Below are positions 1 through 7,493 of a stretch of 9,909 bases of DNA, piece by piece. Origin of the DNA: CAVPEW01 sp050247895 (GTDB lineage: Bacteria > Actinomycetota > Acidimicrobiia > Acidimicrobiales > VFJN01); the NCBI GenBank assembly GCA_050247895.1, contig JBFWTJ010000139.1, forward strand, positions 1 through 9,909. The letters run 5' to 3'. Each line of letters begins with the position of its first letter. Position 1 is the first letter of the stretch. The notes below the pieces were generated by a model, which saw nothing but the letters and a program-made list of their open reading frames with translations, was not told the origin of the DNA and made no database searches. The position numbers were made by a program, and so were the translations under genes.

Positions 1-548
1 TCGGCGGCGGCCTGCACCTGTTCTTCCAGTCGGCGATCGAGGCCGTCGGCGCCACCGACATGACCTACGTGAACCTCGGCGTGAACCTGCCGGTGGTCCT
101 GCCCGCGGTGACCAACAACCAGGTCGACCTGGCCCAGGTCAGCCCGACCGCCACCCAGATGCTGCGGGACAACCCCGACGTCAAGGAGCTCATGTACCTC
201 GCCGACAACGTCGACGAGTACAAGCTCTACGGCTCGGCCATCGGCGGCACCGAGAAGTTCCTGACCGAGCGCCCCGAGGTGGCCAAGGCCTACTGCGAGG
301 CCATCGGCGAGGCGCTGGACTACATCCTCGACGACGACAACGCCGACGAGGTGAACAAGATCCTCGCCGACGACACCGGCATCACCGTCGAGGCCGCCGA
401 GCTGGTCCGCCAGGAGAGCTACACGAAGTACAGCACCGACCTCGACGAGGACCTCTACAACGAGACGGTCCAGAAGTACGTCGACCTCGGCGTCCTCAAG
501 CCGGACCCCGATCCCGGCTTCGACAACACCGTCCTGATCCCGGGCTGA
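1..548 (+). CDS. ABC transporter substrate-binding protein, NitT/TauT family (5' partial)
   Basis: The reading frame is open from the left edge (first full codon at position 3) to a TGA at 546-548, giving about 181 residues of the C-terminal part. Periplasmic-type binding proteins of this family capture nitrate, sulfonates, taurine or pyrimidine precursors outside the membrane and deliver them to the permease. The visible start, GGGLHLFFQSAIEAVG, resembles the conserved glycine-rich turn plus helix in which these proteins hold the ligand. After it come the VNLGVNLPVVLPAVTNNQVD stretch and a helical, acidic C-terminal lobe. The signal peptide or lipobox must lie outside the window. The ATPase and permease genes that follow on the same strand support the assignment. 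The substrate cannot be read from this fragment. The ATG at 60 is an internal methionine, not the start. Confidence 0.85.
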   Translation, partial: GGGLHLFFQSAIEAVGATDMTYVNLGVNLPVVLPAVTNNQVDLAQVSPTATQMLRDNPDVKELMYLADNVDEYKLYGSAIGGTEKFLTERPEVAKAYCEAIGEALDYILDDDNADEVNKILADDTGITVEAAELVRQESYTKYSTDLDEDLYNETVQKYVDLGVLKPDPDPGFDNTVLIPG

Positions 549-568
549 CCGTCCGGACCGACGTGGAC

Positions 569-607
569 CACGAGGTGGGGATCGCGGGCTGCGGTCCCCA
601 CCTCGTG
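569..607 (+). terminator. Strong stem-loop after the binding-protein gene
   Basis: The arms at 569-585 and 591-607 can form a 17-bp stem with one T:G wobble (582 with 594) and a 5-nt loop. The outer 13 bp (CACGAGGTGGGGA with TCCCCACCTCGTG) are perfect. There is no T-run behind it, so it is not a textbook intrinsic terminator. In actinomycetes such hairpins may still terminate, or may protect the 3' end of the upstream transcript. It lies 21 nt after the binding-protein stop and just before a candidate -10 box at 612, so it may separate expression of the binding protein from that of the ATPase and permease. Confidence 0.65.
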
Positions 608-611
608 CCAT

Positions 612-617
612 TAGCCT
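612..617 (+). promoter_or_regulatory. Candidate internal -10 box TAGCCT before the ATPase gene
   Basis: TAGCCT fits the actinobacterial TANNNT -10 pattern and starts 5 nt after the stem-loop at 569-607. Transcription would begin near 624, giving a leader of about 37 nt before the ATPase ATG at 661. I see no clear -35 hexamer. The same hexamer occurs at two candidate leaderless starts in this window (4174-4179 and 9195-9200, both on the minus strand), which adds a little weight. Confidence 0.35.
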
Positions 618-660
618 TCCGAACCACGCGCAGGGGGTTCTCCTCCATGAGGGCACCGAG

Positions 661-1500
661 ATGACCGACCAGCGGTTCATCAGCTTCCAGGGCGTCCAGC
701 AGGTGTTCGCGCAGGGCACCTCCAGGATCGTCGCCCTGCAGGACATCGACCTGGACATCGAGCCAGGCCAGTTCGTGGCGCTGGTCGGTGCCAGCGGCTG
801 CGGCAAGACGACGCTGCTCAACATGGCCGCCGGGCTGCTCTCGCCGACCTCGGGCGAGGTCGTCGTGGACGGGAAGCCGCCCCGGCTGCCCAACATGGAC
901 ATCGGCTACATGTTCGCCCGCGACGCGCTGCTCCCGTGGCGCACCGCCCAGCGCAACGTGGAGCTGCCCCTCGAGACGCGGGGCTGGTCCCGCAAGGAGC
1001 GTGCCGCCCGGGCCCGCGAGATGCTGGACCTGGTCGGCCTGGCCGGCCGGGAGCGCCAGTTCCGGCTCCAGCTCTCCCAGGGCATGCGCCAGCGCGTCGC
1101 CCTGGCCCGGACCTTCGCCCCCGATCCCAAGATCCTGCTCATGGACGAGCCCTTCGCCGCGCTCGACGCCCGGACCAAGCTCACCCTGCAGGCCGAGTTC
1201 CTCCGCATCTGGGAGGACCACCTGGGATCCGACAGCACCAAGACGGTCCTGTTCGTCACCCACGACCTCGAGGAGGCGACGCTGCTCGCCGACCGGGTCG
1301 TGGTGATGCTGCCCAGCCCCGGCCGGATCGCCCAGGACCAGGTGGTCGACCTGCCCCGGCCCCGGGCCGACCGGCTGACCGAGATCATGTTCGAGGAGAA
1401 GTTCCGCCAGATCGCCCACGGGCTCTTCGAGAGCCTCGAGGGTGCCATCGTCGCCCCGACGGGCGCCGCGCCGGCCACCGGTGGCGGGGAAGGAGCGTGA
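661..1500 (+). CDS. ABC transporter ATP-binding protein, NitT/TauT (SsuB/TauB-like)
   Basis: This 279-residue cytoplasmic ATPase would drive import through the neighbouring permease. The Walker A motif GASGCGKT is at residues 43-50, the signature LSQGMRQR at 138-145, Walker B ILLMDEPF at 158-165, the D-loop ALDA at 167-170 and the switch histidine is H201. Two positions depart from the textbook. The Q-loop reads YMFARDALLPW, with alanine at residue 86 where most ABC ATPases have glutamine. The signature has Gln instead of the first Gly (LSQG for LSGG). Similar variants seem to occur in an actinobacterial subgroup, so this does not imply a dead enzyme. The ATG at 661 is preceded by GAGGG at 649-653 with a 7-nt spacer. 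The permease gene begins 4 nt after the stop. The substrate is unknown; the family also includes nitrate, sulfonate and thiamine-precursor importers. Confidence 0.92.
   Translation: MTDQRFISFQGVQQVFAQGTSRIVALQDIDLDIEPGQFVALVGASGCGKTTLLNMAAGLLSPTSGEVVVDGKPPRLPNMDIGYMFARDALLPWRTAQRNVELPLETRGWSRKERAARAREMLDLVGLAGRERQFRLQLSQGMRQRVALARTFAPDPKILLMDEPFAALDARTKLTLQAEFLRIWEDHLGSDSTKTVLFVTHDLEEATLLADRVVVMLPSPGRIAQDQVVDLPRPRADRLTEIMFEEKFRQIAHGLFESLEGAIVAPTGAAPATGGGEGA
1486..1495 (+). promoter_or_regulatory. Ribosome binding site fixing the permease start
   Basis: GGGGAAGGAG lies inside the 3' end of the ATPase gene and ends 9 nt before the GTG at 1505. It favours GTG 1505 over an upstream in-frame ATG at 1442 that would overlap the ATPase gene by 59 bases. 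The arrangement suggests that permease translation is coupled to the ATPase. Confidence 0.75.
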
Positions 1501-1504
1501 CCCG

Positions 1505-2383
1505 GTGAACACGCGCAGCGATGCCGCCGGGCTGGGGCTCGAGGCCGACGACCCGGCCACCGCGGCCGAGGTCGAGGCCGAGCTGTCGACCACGGTCGCC
1601 CAGCCGGTCGAGGTCCTCCAGCCGCCCCGGCGCAGGTGGGGCATCTACCTGGCCCGGGTCGTGGTGCTCGTGGTCGCCCTCATCCTGTGGGAGATCGCCG
1701 GCAACCGCGACTGGATCGACCAGGGCCTCTTCGGCCGGCCCTCGGGCATCTGGGACGCCATGTGGGACTACCTGCCCTCCGACCGTGGCATCTCCTCGAT
1801 GAAGGCGACCGGCCAGGCCGTGCTCTACGCCTTCGTCATCGGTTCCATCCTCGGGACCCTGGGCGGGCTGATCCTGGGCATCATCCCGACGTTGGACGAC
1901 GTCATCGGGCCGTTCCTGACCCCGCTCAACAGCGTGCCCCGGCTCGCCCTGGCCCCGCTGTTCCTCGTCTGGTTCGGCCTCACCACCAGCGCCAAGGTGG
2001 CCCTCGCCGTCACCATCGTCTTCTTCATCCTGGCCGAGAACGCCCGGTCGGCGGTGAAGTCCGTCGACGTCGACCTGATGACGATGGCCCGGGTCACCGG
2101 GCTCAAACGCCCGGCCCTGGTGGCCAAGGTCGTGCTGCCGTCGGCCGTGCCGACGATGTTCGCCGGCCTGCGCCTGACCTTCACCTACTCGCTGCTGGGC
2201 GTGGTGGCGTCGGAGATGATCGCCGCCCCCGAGGGCCTGGGCCAGGACCTGGTGTTCTTCTCGTCCTCGTACCAGATCAACCACATGTTCGCGATCCTGG
2301 TGCTGTTCATGTTCGTGGCGACCATCGTGAACTTCGTGTTCGCCGCGCTCGAGCGGTACCTGCTGCGCTGGCAGCGGACCTGA
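1505..2383 (+). CDS. ABC transporter permease, NitT/TauT (SsuC/TauC-like)
   Basis: This 292-residue inner-membrane protein is the channel half of the importer and probably acts as a homodimer. It has an acidic, non-hydrophobic N-terminal tail of about 45 residues, then membrane segments near residues 47-64, 104-128, 145-178 (probably two helices), 224-240 and 260-282. The EAA-type coupling loop that contacts the ATPase is visible at about 190-222, with the core MARVTGLKRPALVAKVVLPS and a proline-rich end. This is the BPD_transp_1 fold usual for the family. The GTG start at 1505 is chosen for the strong GGGGAAGGAG site 9 nt upstream. The gene lies 4 nt downstream of the ATPase stop and is clearly the last gene of the operon. 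The next gene runs convergently and ends only 39 bases away. The substrate is not deducible. Confidence 0.92.
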   Translation: MNTRSDAAGLGLEADDPATAAEVEAELSTTVAQPVEVLQPPRRRWGIYLARVVVLVVALILWEIAGNRDWIDQGLFGRPSGIWDAMWDYLPSDRGISSMKATGQAVLYAFVIGSILGTLGGLILGIIPTLDDVIGPFLTPLNSVPRLALAPLFLVWFGLTTSAKVALAVTIVFFILAENARSAVKSVDVDLMTMARVTGLKRPALVAKVVLPSAVPTMFAGLRLTFTYSLLGVVASEMIAAPEGLGQDLVFFSSSYQINHMFAILVLFMFVATIVNFVFAALERYLLRWQRT

Positions 2384-2422
2384 GCGGACCCGGCCCGGCG
2401 GGACGGGGCCCGCGGGGCGCCG

Positions 2423-2596
2423 CTACCAGGGGCGGTCGCGGCGGACCGGGATCGGCTTGGTCCACCAGCGCCCGCTGAAGCGCCAGCGGGGCGAGGTGGC
2501 CCTGGCCTCGGCCACCGCGGGCCGCGGCCAAAGGGCGTCGACCGCGGCGACGATCGCCGCGGCCTGCTCGGCGGTCGGTGCGGGGGTGACCTCCAT
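2423..2596 (-). CDS. accE: Acyl-CoA carboxylase epsilon subunit
   Basis: This is a 57-residue protein that ends in TAG. Its N-terminal part, EVTPAPTAEQAAAIVAAVDAL, matches the short strand-plus-helix typical of the actinobacterial epsilon subunit (ACC_epsilon family). The tail is rich in Trp and Arg (SPRWRFSGRWWTKPIPVRRD), as seen in this family. Epsilon subunits bind the beta carboxyltransferase ring and stimulate the carboxylase. The gene follows accD directly on the same strand, which is the standard arrangement and the strongest support. The ATG at 2596 is chosen because GAGG sits 5 nt upstream, leaving 14 nt after the accD stop. The alternative GTG at 2614 would overlap the accD stop by 4 bases (GTGA) and give 63 residues, but it has no visible ribosome site. 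The sequence is too short for domain certainty; position and the Trp/Arg tail carry the call. Confidence 0.8.
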   Translation of the reverse strand: MEVTPAPTAEQAAAIVAAVDALWPRPAVAEARATSPRWRFSGRWWTKPIPVRRDRPW

Positions 2597-2610
2597 GCGG
2601 GCCTCGCCCG

Positions 2611-4167
<1,557 letters not shown>

Positions 4168-4173
4168 GGCGAG

Positions 4174-4179
4174 AGGCTA
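4174..4179 (-). promoter_or_regulatory. Candidate -10 box for a leaderless accD transcript
   Basis: On the minus strand the sequence reads TAGCCT, six bases, then the GTG at 4167. This is the TANNNT-plus-6 spacing expected when transcription starts at or next to the start codon. No Shine-Dalgarno sequence precedes that GTG, which fits a leaderless message. No convincing -35 hexamer was seen. The box lies in the 46-base gap after the peptidase gene. Confidence 0.5.
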
Positions 4180-4213
4180 CCGGCGCCCGCGGAGCCCCTC
4201 CCAACCAGCGGGC

Positions 4214-4645
4214 TCAGCGTCCGGTGGCCGAGAAGTGCTGGTGGTCCACCGGCGAGGACCAGGCCCCGCCCCAGTGCCAGCCCACCGCGGCGAAGGCCCC
4301 GACCACGGCGTCGCCGGCCAGGATCCGGCCCGGAGCGGGCGTGCGGGACAGGTGGGCCACCCCCGCCGCGGGCAGGACGGTGGTCCCCCGGACGTAGGGG
4401 TTCTGGACCGGGTCGAGGTCGATCGCCCGGCCGAAGGCGTGCTCGGACCAGCCCGACCCGCCCGTGACCGCCCGGCAGTTGAAGGCGCTGGTGTTGTTGG
4501 CCGCCATCGACGCCTCGTCGCTCCCGCCGAAGGCGGACACCGGGACCATGCGCTCGATCGGGAAGCCGGCGTCGAGGAGCCGGGAGAAGACCGCGGCCAG
4601 GGAACCGGCCACGTCCCGGTGCACGACCAGGTCGCCCCAGGCCAC
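4214..4645 (-). CDS. M15-type zinc peptidase (D-Ala-D-Ala carboxypeptidase-like) domain, N-terminus uncertain
   Basis: The 143 residues from GTG 4645 contain the catalytic domain of an M15 (VanY/DacY-like) zinc peptidase, which usually trims peptidoglycan peptides outside the membrane. The motif SEHAFGRAIDLDP (67-79) supplies ligands H69 and D76, and the C-terminal DHQHFS (134-139) supplies the catalytic Asp and the third ligand H137. GWHWGGAWS at 122-130 is also typical. All metal residues are intact. However, homology continues upstream of the GTG (RFDGTVAWGDLVVH begins five residues earlier), and this frame has no start codon before its stop at 4712-4714. A signal-peptide-like start lies in a neighbouring frame at 4715. 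The GTG has no ribosome site. The gene is therefore either frameshifted or trimmed at its N-terminus. It lies 46 bases upstream of accD on the same strand, and a divergent ligase gene starts at 4750. Confidence 0.8.
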   Translation of the reverse strand: MAWGDLVVHRDVAGSLAAVFSRLLDAGFPIERMVPVSAFGGSDEASMAANNTSAFNCRAVTGGSGWSEHAFGRAIDLDPVQNPYVRGTTVLPAAGVAHLSRTPAPGRILAGDAVVGAFAAVGWHWGGAWSSPVDHQHFSATGR

Positions 4646-4715
4646 CGTGCCGTCGAAGCGGCGGCAGCAGCCCGAGCACCGCCACGGCCGCCGGCCTGGA
4701 TCCCACCCCGGTCAT
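4646..4715 (-). other. Probable displaced signal-peptide start of the M15 peptidase (frame break)
   Basis: An ATG at 4715 has GGGAG 9 nt upstream (4725-4729). It opens MTGVGSRPAAVAVLGLL, which has a charged start and a hydrophobic stretch like a secretion signal. It then runs into unrelated sequence, while the peptidase frame (RFDGTVAWG) begins at about 4660 one frame away. Removing one base in the GC-rich stretch at about 4655-4670 (GCGGCGGCAGCAG-type repeats) would join the two into a 166-residue secreted protein. Seen: both frames and the ribosome site. Inferred: that they belong together. Even when joined, the part before FDG is shorter than usual for the family. Confidence 0.5.
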
Positions 4716-4737
4716 CTTCGCGGCTCCCGGTCGCCTC

Positions 4738-4743
4738 TACCCT
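4738..4743 (+). promoter_or_regulatory. Candidate -10 box for a leaderless ligase transcript
   Basis: TACCCT fits TANNNT and is followed by six bases and then the GTG at 4750. The spacing matches that seen before accD. There is no Shine-Dalgarno sequence before GTG 4750, which supports a leaderless message and the choice of that codon over the in-frame ATG at 4765. Confidence 0.5.
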
Positions 4744-4749
4744 GCCGGT

Positions 4750-5823
4750 GTGCGCCTTCCCGTGATGCCGCCGGTCAAGCCCATGCTGGCCAAGGCGGTC
4801 CACGCCGTGCCCCGGGACCCGGGCCTGGTCTACGAGCCCAAGTGGGACGGGTTCCGCTGCATCGTCTTCCGTGACGGCGACGAGGTCGAGCTGGGCAGTC
4901 GCAACGACCGGCCGCTGACCCGCTACTTCCCCGAGCTGGTCGAGCCGCTGCGGGCCGCGCTGCCCGAGCGCTGCGTGGTCGACGGCGAGGTCGTGGTGGT
5001 GCGCGGCGACGGGCTCGACTTCGACGCCCTCCAGCTCCGGCTCCACCCCGCCGAGTCCCGGGTGCGCATGCTGGCCGAGGAGATCCCGGCGTCGTTCGTG
5101 GCCTTCGACCTGCTGGCCCTGGGGGAGCGCGACCTGTGCGTCGATCCCTTCGCCGAGCGACGCCGCCTGCTGGCCGAGGCCCTGGAGGGACGCACCGGAG
5201 GCCAGGTCCACCTCACCCCGACCACGTCGGACCCCGACGAGGCCGAGGACTGGTTCACCCGCTTCGAGGGGGCCGGGTTCGACGGCGTGATGGCCAAGCC
5301 GGCCGACGCCCCCTACCTGCAGGACAAGCGCACGATGTGGAAGGTGAAGCACGAGCGGACCGCGGACTGCGTGGTGGCCGGCTTCCGGGTCCACAAGGAC
5401 GGGGAGGGGATCGGTTCCCTGCTGCTGGGCCTCTTCGACGGCGCGGGCCGGCTCAACCACGTGGGCGTGGCCACCTCGTTCACCGCGGCCCGGCGCCGGG
5501 AGCTGGTCGACGAGCTGGCCCCGTTGCGGGAGCGGGCGTTGGAGGATCACCCGTGGCGGGAGTGGGCCGAGGCCCAGGCCAGCTTCGGGGGGCGGATGCC
5601 CGGCGGCATGAACCGCTGGAACGCCACCAAGGACATGTCCTGGGAGCCGGTGCGCCCCGAGCTGGTGGCCGAGGTGCGCTACGAGCACGTCCTGTCGGGC
5701 CGCTTCCGCCACGCGGCGCGCCTGGTGCGGTTCCGGCCCGATCGGGAGCCCCGCTCGTGCACCTACGACCAGCTCGAGGAGGTGGCCCCGGCCGAGCTGG
5801 CTGCCATCTTCGGCCCCGGCTGA
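4750..5823 (+). CDS. ligC: ATP-dependent DNA ligase, LigC type
   Basis: This 357-residue stand-alone ligase seals DNA nicks using ATP through a lysyl-AMP intermediate. Motif I is EPKWDGFR with adenylated K31. GSRN (49-52) corresponds to motif Ia, DGE at 78-80 and FVAFDLL at 116-122 to the motif III region, FDGVMAK at 177-183 to motif IV and WKVKH at 197-201 to motif V. The C-terminal OB-fold runs from about 205, with the basic RFRHAARLVRFRP near 318-330. There is no polymerase or nuclease domain, so it is not a LigD. In mycobacteria LigC is a backup ligase linked to DNA repair, but no Ku or LigD gene is visible here. The GTG start at 4750 is supported by the leaderless -10 box at 4738. The gene is divergent from the peptidase and convergent with the FKBP gene, whose stop is only 24 bases away. 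Confidence 0.9.
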   Translation: MRLPVMPPVKPMLAKAVHAVPRDPGLVYEPKWDGFRCIVFRDGDEVELGSRNDRPLTRYFPELVEPLRAALPERCVVDGEVVVVRGDGLDFDALQLRLHPAESRVRMLAEEIPASFVAFDLLALGERDLCVDPFAERRRLLAEALEGRTGGQVHLTPTTSDPDEAEDWFTRFEGAGFDGVMAKPADAPYLQDKRTMWKVKHERTADCVVAGFRVHKDGEGIGSLLLGLFDGAGRLNHVGVATSFTAARRRELVDELAPLRERALEDHPWREWAEAQASFGGRMPGGMNRWNATKDMSWEPVRPELVAEVRYEHVLSGRFRHAARLVRFRPDREPRSCTYDQLEEVAPAELAAIFGPG

Positions 5824-5847
5824 GCCCGGCTTCGGGGTCGCGCCCGG

Positions 5848-6408
5848 CTACCGGGGGATGATCCCGACGACGTCGATCTCGAAGGCGAGCGGCGCGTTCG
5901 GGGGGATGTCGCCGTTGCCGCGGGGGCCGTAGCCCAGCTCCGAGCCGATCTCCAGGCGCCGGCGCTCGCCGGCCTTCACGCCGACGAGGCCCTCGTTCCA
6001 TCCGTCGATGAGCGTGCCCGGGATCGTGGTCTCCAGCGTGCGGCCCCGGTTCCAGGAGTTGTCGAACACGGTGCCGTCGGCCAGCACGGCGACGTAGTGG
6101 ACCACGACCGTGTCGCCGGGCCGGAGCTCGTCGCCCTCCCCCTCGATCAGGGTGGTGACCTCGAGGGCGTCGGGCGCCAGGTCGGCCGGCGGGCTGTCGG
6201 GATCGGGGGGCGTCCGGTCCAGGACCTCCTCGGCCAGGGCCGGGTCGGCGACCTCGCCCGGCAGCACCGGCTGGATGCTGACCTCGGGGGCTTCGGTCGA
6301 CGAGGTGGTGCTGGGCGAGGTGACCTCGGTGCTCAGCGGCTCGTCGTCGCCGCAGGCGGCGAGGGCCAGGGCGAGCACGAGGGCGGCGGCGGGCAGGCGG
6401 TGGCGCAC
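5848..6408 (-). CDS. FKBP-type peptidyl-prolyl cis-trans isomerase, lipoprotein
   Basis: This 186-residue protein catalyses cis-trans isomerisation of prolyl bonds and is probably a folding helper anchored to the outer face of the membrane. The N-terminus has a basic start, a hydrophobic core and the lipobox LAAC with the lipidated cysteine at residue 19. A low-complexity linker rich in Ser, Thr, Pro and Glu (about 20-80) precedes the FKBP domain (about 82-186). Domain landmarks are GDTVVVHYVAVLADGTVFD (98-116), GWNEGLVGVKAGERRRL (136-152) and the flap plus last strand, LGYGPRGNGDIPPNAPL (158-174) and FEIDVVGI. The GTG start at 6408 is fixed by GGAGG 7 nt upstream. The exonuclease gene lies 39 bases upstream on the same strand and may be co-transcribed, though no functional link is obvious. 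Confidence 0.92.
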   Translation of the reverse strand: MRHRLPAAALVLALALAACGDDEPLSTEVTSPSTTSSTEAPEVSIQPVLPGEVADPALAEEVLDRTPPDPDSPPADLAPDALEVTTLIEGEGDELRPGDTVVVHYVAVLADGTVFDNSWNRGRTLETTIPGTLIDGWNEGLVGVKAGERRRLEIGSELGYGPRGNGDIPPNAPLAFEIDVVGIIPR

Positions 6409-6415
6409 AGGGGGA

Positions 6416-6420
6416 CCTCC
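6416..6420 (-). promoter_or_regulatory. Ribosome binding site of the FKBP gene
   Basis: GGAGG on the minus strand, 7 nt before the GTG at 6408. It decides the start and shows that this gene has an ordinary leader, unlike the TANNNT-linked starts elsewhere in the window. Confidence 0.7.
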
Positions 6421-6447
6421 GGGGCGCGGGCGGGCGGCCGGTCGACG

Positions 6448-7323
6448 CTAGCCGTGCCCGCCCGGATCCCGGTCCGCGGCCAGCCGGGCGGCACGGGTGG
6501 CGAGCTCGGGCCCGCCGATGCGGGTGCACAGGTCGGCGAAGCCCTCCGTGGGCCCGGTCCAGCGCCAGGCGTCGACGGAGCCGACCTCGACGTCTCGCTC
6601 GACGGTGGCGATGCGGCGGAACAGGAGGGCGTCGGCCCAACGTTCCCGCAGGACGGCGTTGAGCTTCGCCGCACCCCGCACGCCGGCGTCCCAGTCGAGG
6701 GGGTCCGCCGGGATCTCCTCCAGGTGGCCCCAGCGGTCGAGCAGCGCGGCGGCCGACTTGGCCCCCCACCCGGGCAGGCCGGGGAACCCGTCGGCCGTGT
6801 CGCCGACCAGCGCCAGCAGGTCGGGGACCGACGCCGGCGGCACGCCCAGGCGGCCCCGCACGCCCTCGGCGTCGAACCACTTGTCCTGGCGCCGGTCCCA
6901 CTGCCAGACCTTGCCGCCCACGCACTGGCCGAGGTCCTTGTCCGGCGTGCAGATGACGACCCGGTCGACCCGCTCGTCGGCCGCGGCCAACTCCGCCGCG
7001 GCGGCCAGGGCGTCGTCGGCCTCGACCTCGACCATGGGCCACACGGTGAACCCGGCGGCCTCCAGGGCCTCCTCGACCAGCGGGAACTGGGCCTTCAGGT
7101 CGGGGTCGACCCCCGAGCCGTCCTTGTAGGTCGGCCACAGGTCGTTGCGGAACGACTCGATGACGTGGTCGGTGGCCACGCCCACGTGGGTCGCCCCCTG
7201 GGCCACGAGCTGGAGGCAGGTGCCCACCACGCCCCGGGTCGCACCGAGCCGCGGGTCCCGGTTCGAGGGCGCGTAGTGGTACCGGAACAGCTCGTAGGTC
7301 CCGTCGACCAGGTGGACCTGCAT
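6448..7323 (-). CDS. Stand-alone 5'-3' exonuclease / FEN family (Pol I N-domain-like)
   Basis: This 291-residue protein resembles the 5' nuclease domain of DNA polymerase I. That domain removes 5' flaps and RNA primers and acts in Okazaki processing and repair. The metal-binding acidic residues are recognisable: D7 in HLVDGTYELF, D52 in GVATDHVIESF, E101, D103 and D104 in VEADDALA, D128 and D130 in CTPDKDL, and D175 and D178 in LVGDTADGFPG. The helix-hairpin-helix (H3TH) DNA-binding region PGLPGWGAKSAAALL follows at 181-195. There is no polymerase domain, so this is the separate paralogue that many actinomycetes carry beside full Pol I. The ATG at 7323 has GAGGAG 6 nt upstream (7330-7335). 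It is upstream of the FKBP gene, divergent from the AAA+ gene, and may be transcribed from the repeat region at 7434-7478. Confidence 0.9.
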   Translation of the reverse strand: MQVHLVDGTYELFRYHYAPSNRDPRLGATRGVVGTCLQLVAQGATHVGVATDHVIESFRNDLWPTYKDGSGVDPDLKAQFPLVEEALEAAGFTVWPMVEVEADDALAAAAELAAADERVDRVVICTPDKDLGQCVGGKVWQWDRRQDKWFDAEGVRGRLGVPPASVPDLLALVGDTADGFPGLPGWGAKSAAALLDRWGHLEEIPADPLDWDAGVRGAAKLNAVLRERWADALLFRRIATVERDVEVGSVDAWRWTGPTEGFADLCTRIGGPELATRAARLAADRDPGGHG

Positions 7324-7329
7324 GCTGCT

Positions 7330-7335
7330 CTCCTC
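7330..7335 (-). promoter_or_regulatory. Ribosome binding site of the exonuclease gene
   Basis: GAGGAG on the minus strand with a 6-nt spacer to the ATG at 7323. It supports that start. The upstream leader back to the nearest candidate promoter (the repeats at 7434-7478) would be about 110 nt. A 12-bp palindrome, GGCGGGCCCGCC, lies within it at 7400-7411. Confidence 0.7.
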
Positions 7336-7433
7336 GGGTCAGGGCTCGGGCTCCCGGCTGCCGACGGGTAACCGGCACACGAGCCTGGCACAAGGACCGG
7401 GCGGGCCCGCCGCTCGGTCGGAGGCGGAACGGC

Positions 7434-7478
7434 CTACGTCGACGTATGCTACGTCGACGTAGGCTACGTGGGCGTAGG
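7434..7478. repeat. Three tandem 15-bp palindromic repeats, probable operator with divergent promoters
   Basis: Three head-to-tail 15-bp units lie at 7434-7448, 7449-7463 and 7464-7478. Unit 2 holds the perfect 14-bp palindrome CTACGTCGACGTAG (7449-7462). Unit 1 keeps the 12-bp core TACGTCGACGTA (7435-7446). Unit 3 is degenerate at its centre (TACGTGGGCGTA). Candidate -10 boxes are embedded: TATGCT (7445-7450) and TAGGCT (7460-7465) toward the AAA+ gene, and TAGCAT (complement of 7446-7451) toward the exonuclease. A dimeric repressor covering the repeats would block these promoters. Seen: repeats, symmetry and box matches. Inferred: operator function. The last unit ends 15 bp before the GTG at 7494. 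Confidence 0.65.
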
Positions 7479-7493
7479 TAGAGAGGCGATCTC

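Noticed and set aside
496..2284. Long minus-strand frames opposite the ABC ATPase and permease
   Set aside because: They mirror the codons of well-supported genes; the composition is biased and no motif is seen.
2384..2422. Possible terminator between the convergent permease and accE genes
   Set aside because: Only a 5-bp stem (GGCCC 2392-2396 with GGGCC 2406-2410) without a T-run is visible; this is not distinguishable from chance in such GC-rich sequence.
5480..7393. Minus-strand open frame of 637 codons across the ligase end, the FKBP and the exonuclease
   Set aside because: It is a different frame from the FKBP and exonuclease genes on the same strand and consists of Arg/Gly/Pro-rich low-complexity sequence; long shadow frames are expected at this GC content.
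7434..7478. CRISPR-like or integration-site explanation of the repeats
   Set aside because: The units are contiguous with no spacers, and there is no cas, integrase or tRNA gene nearby.
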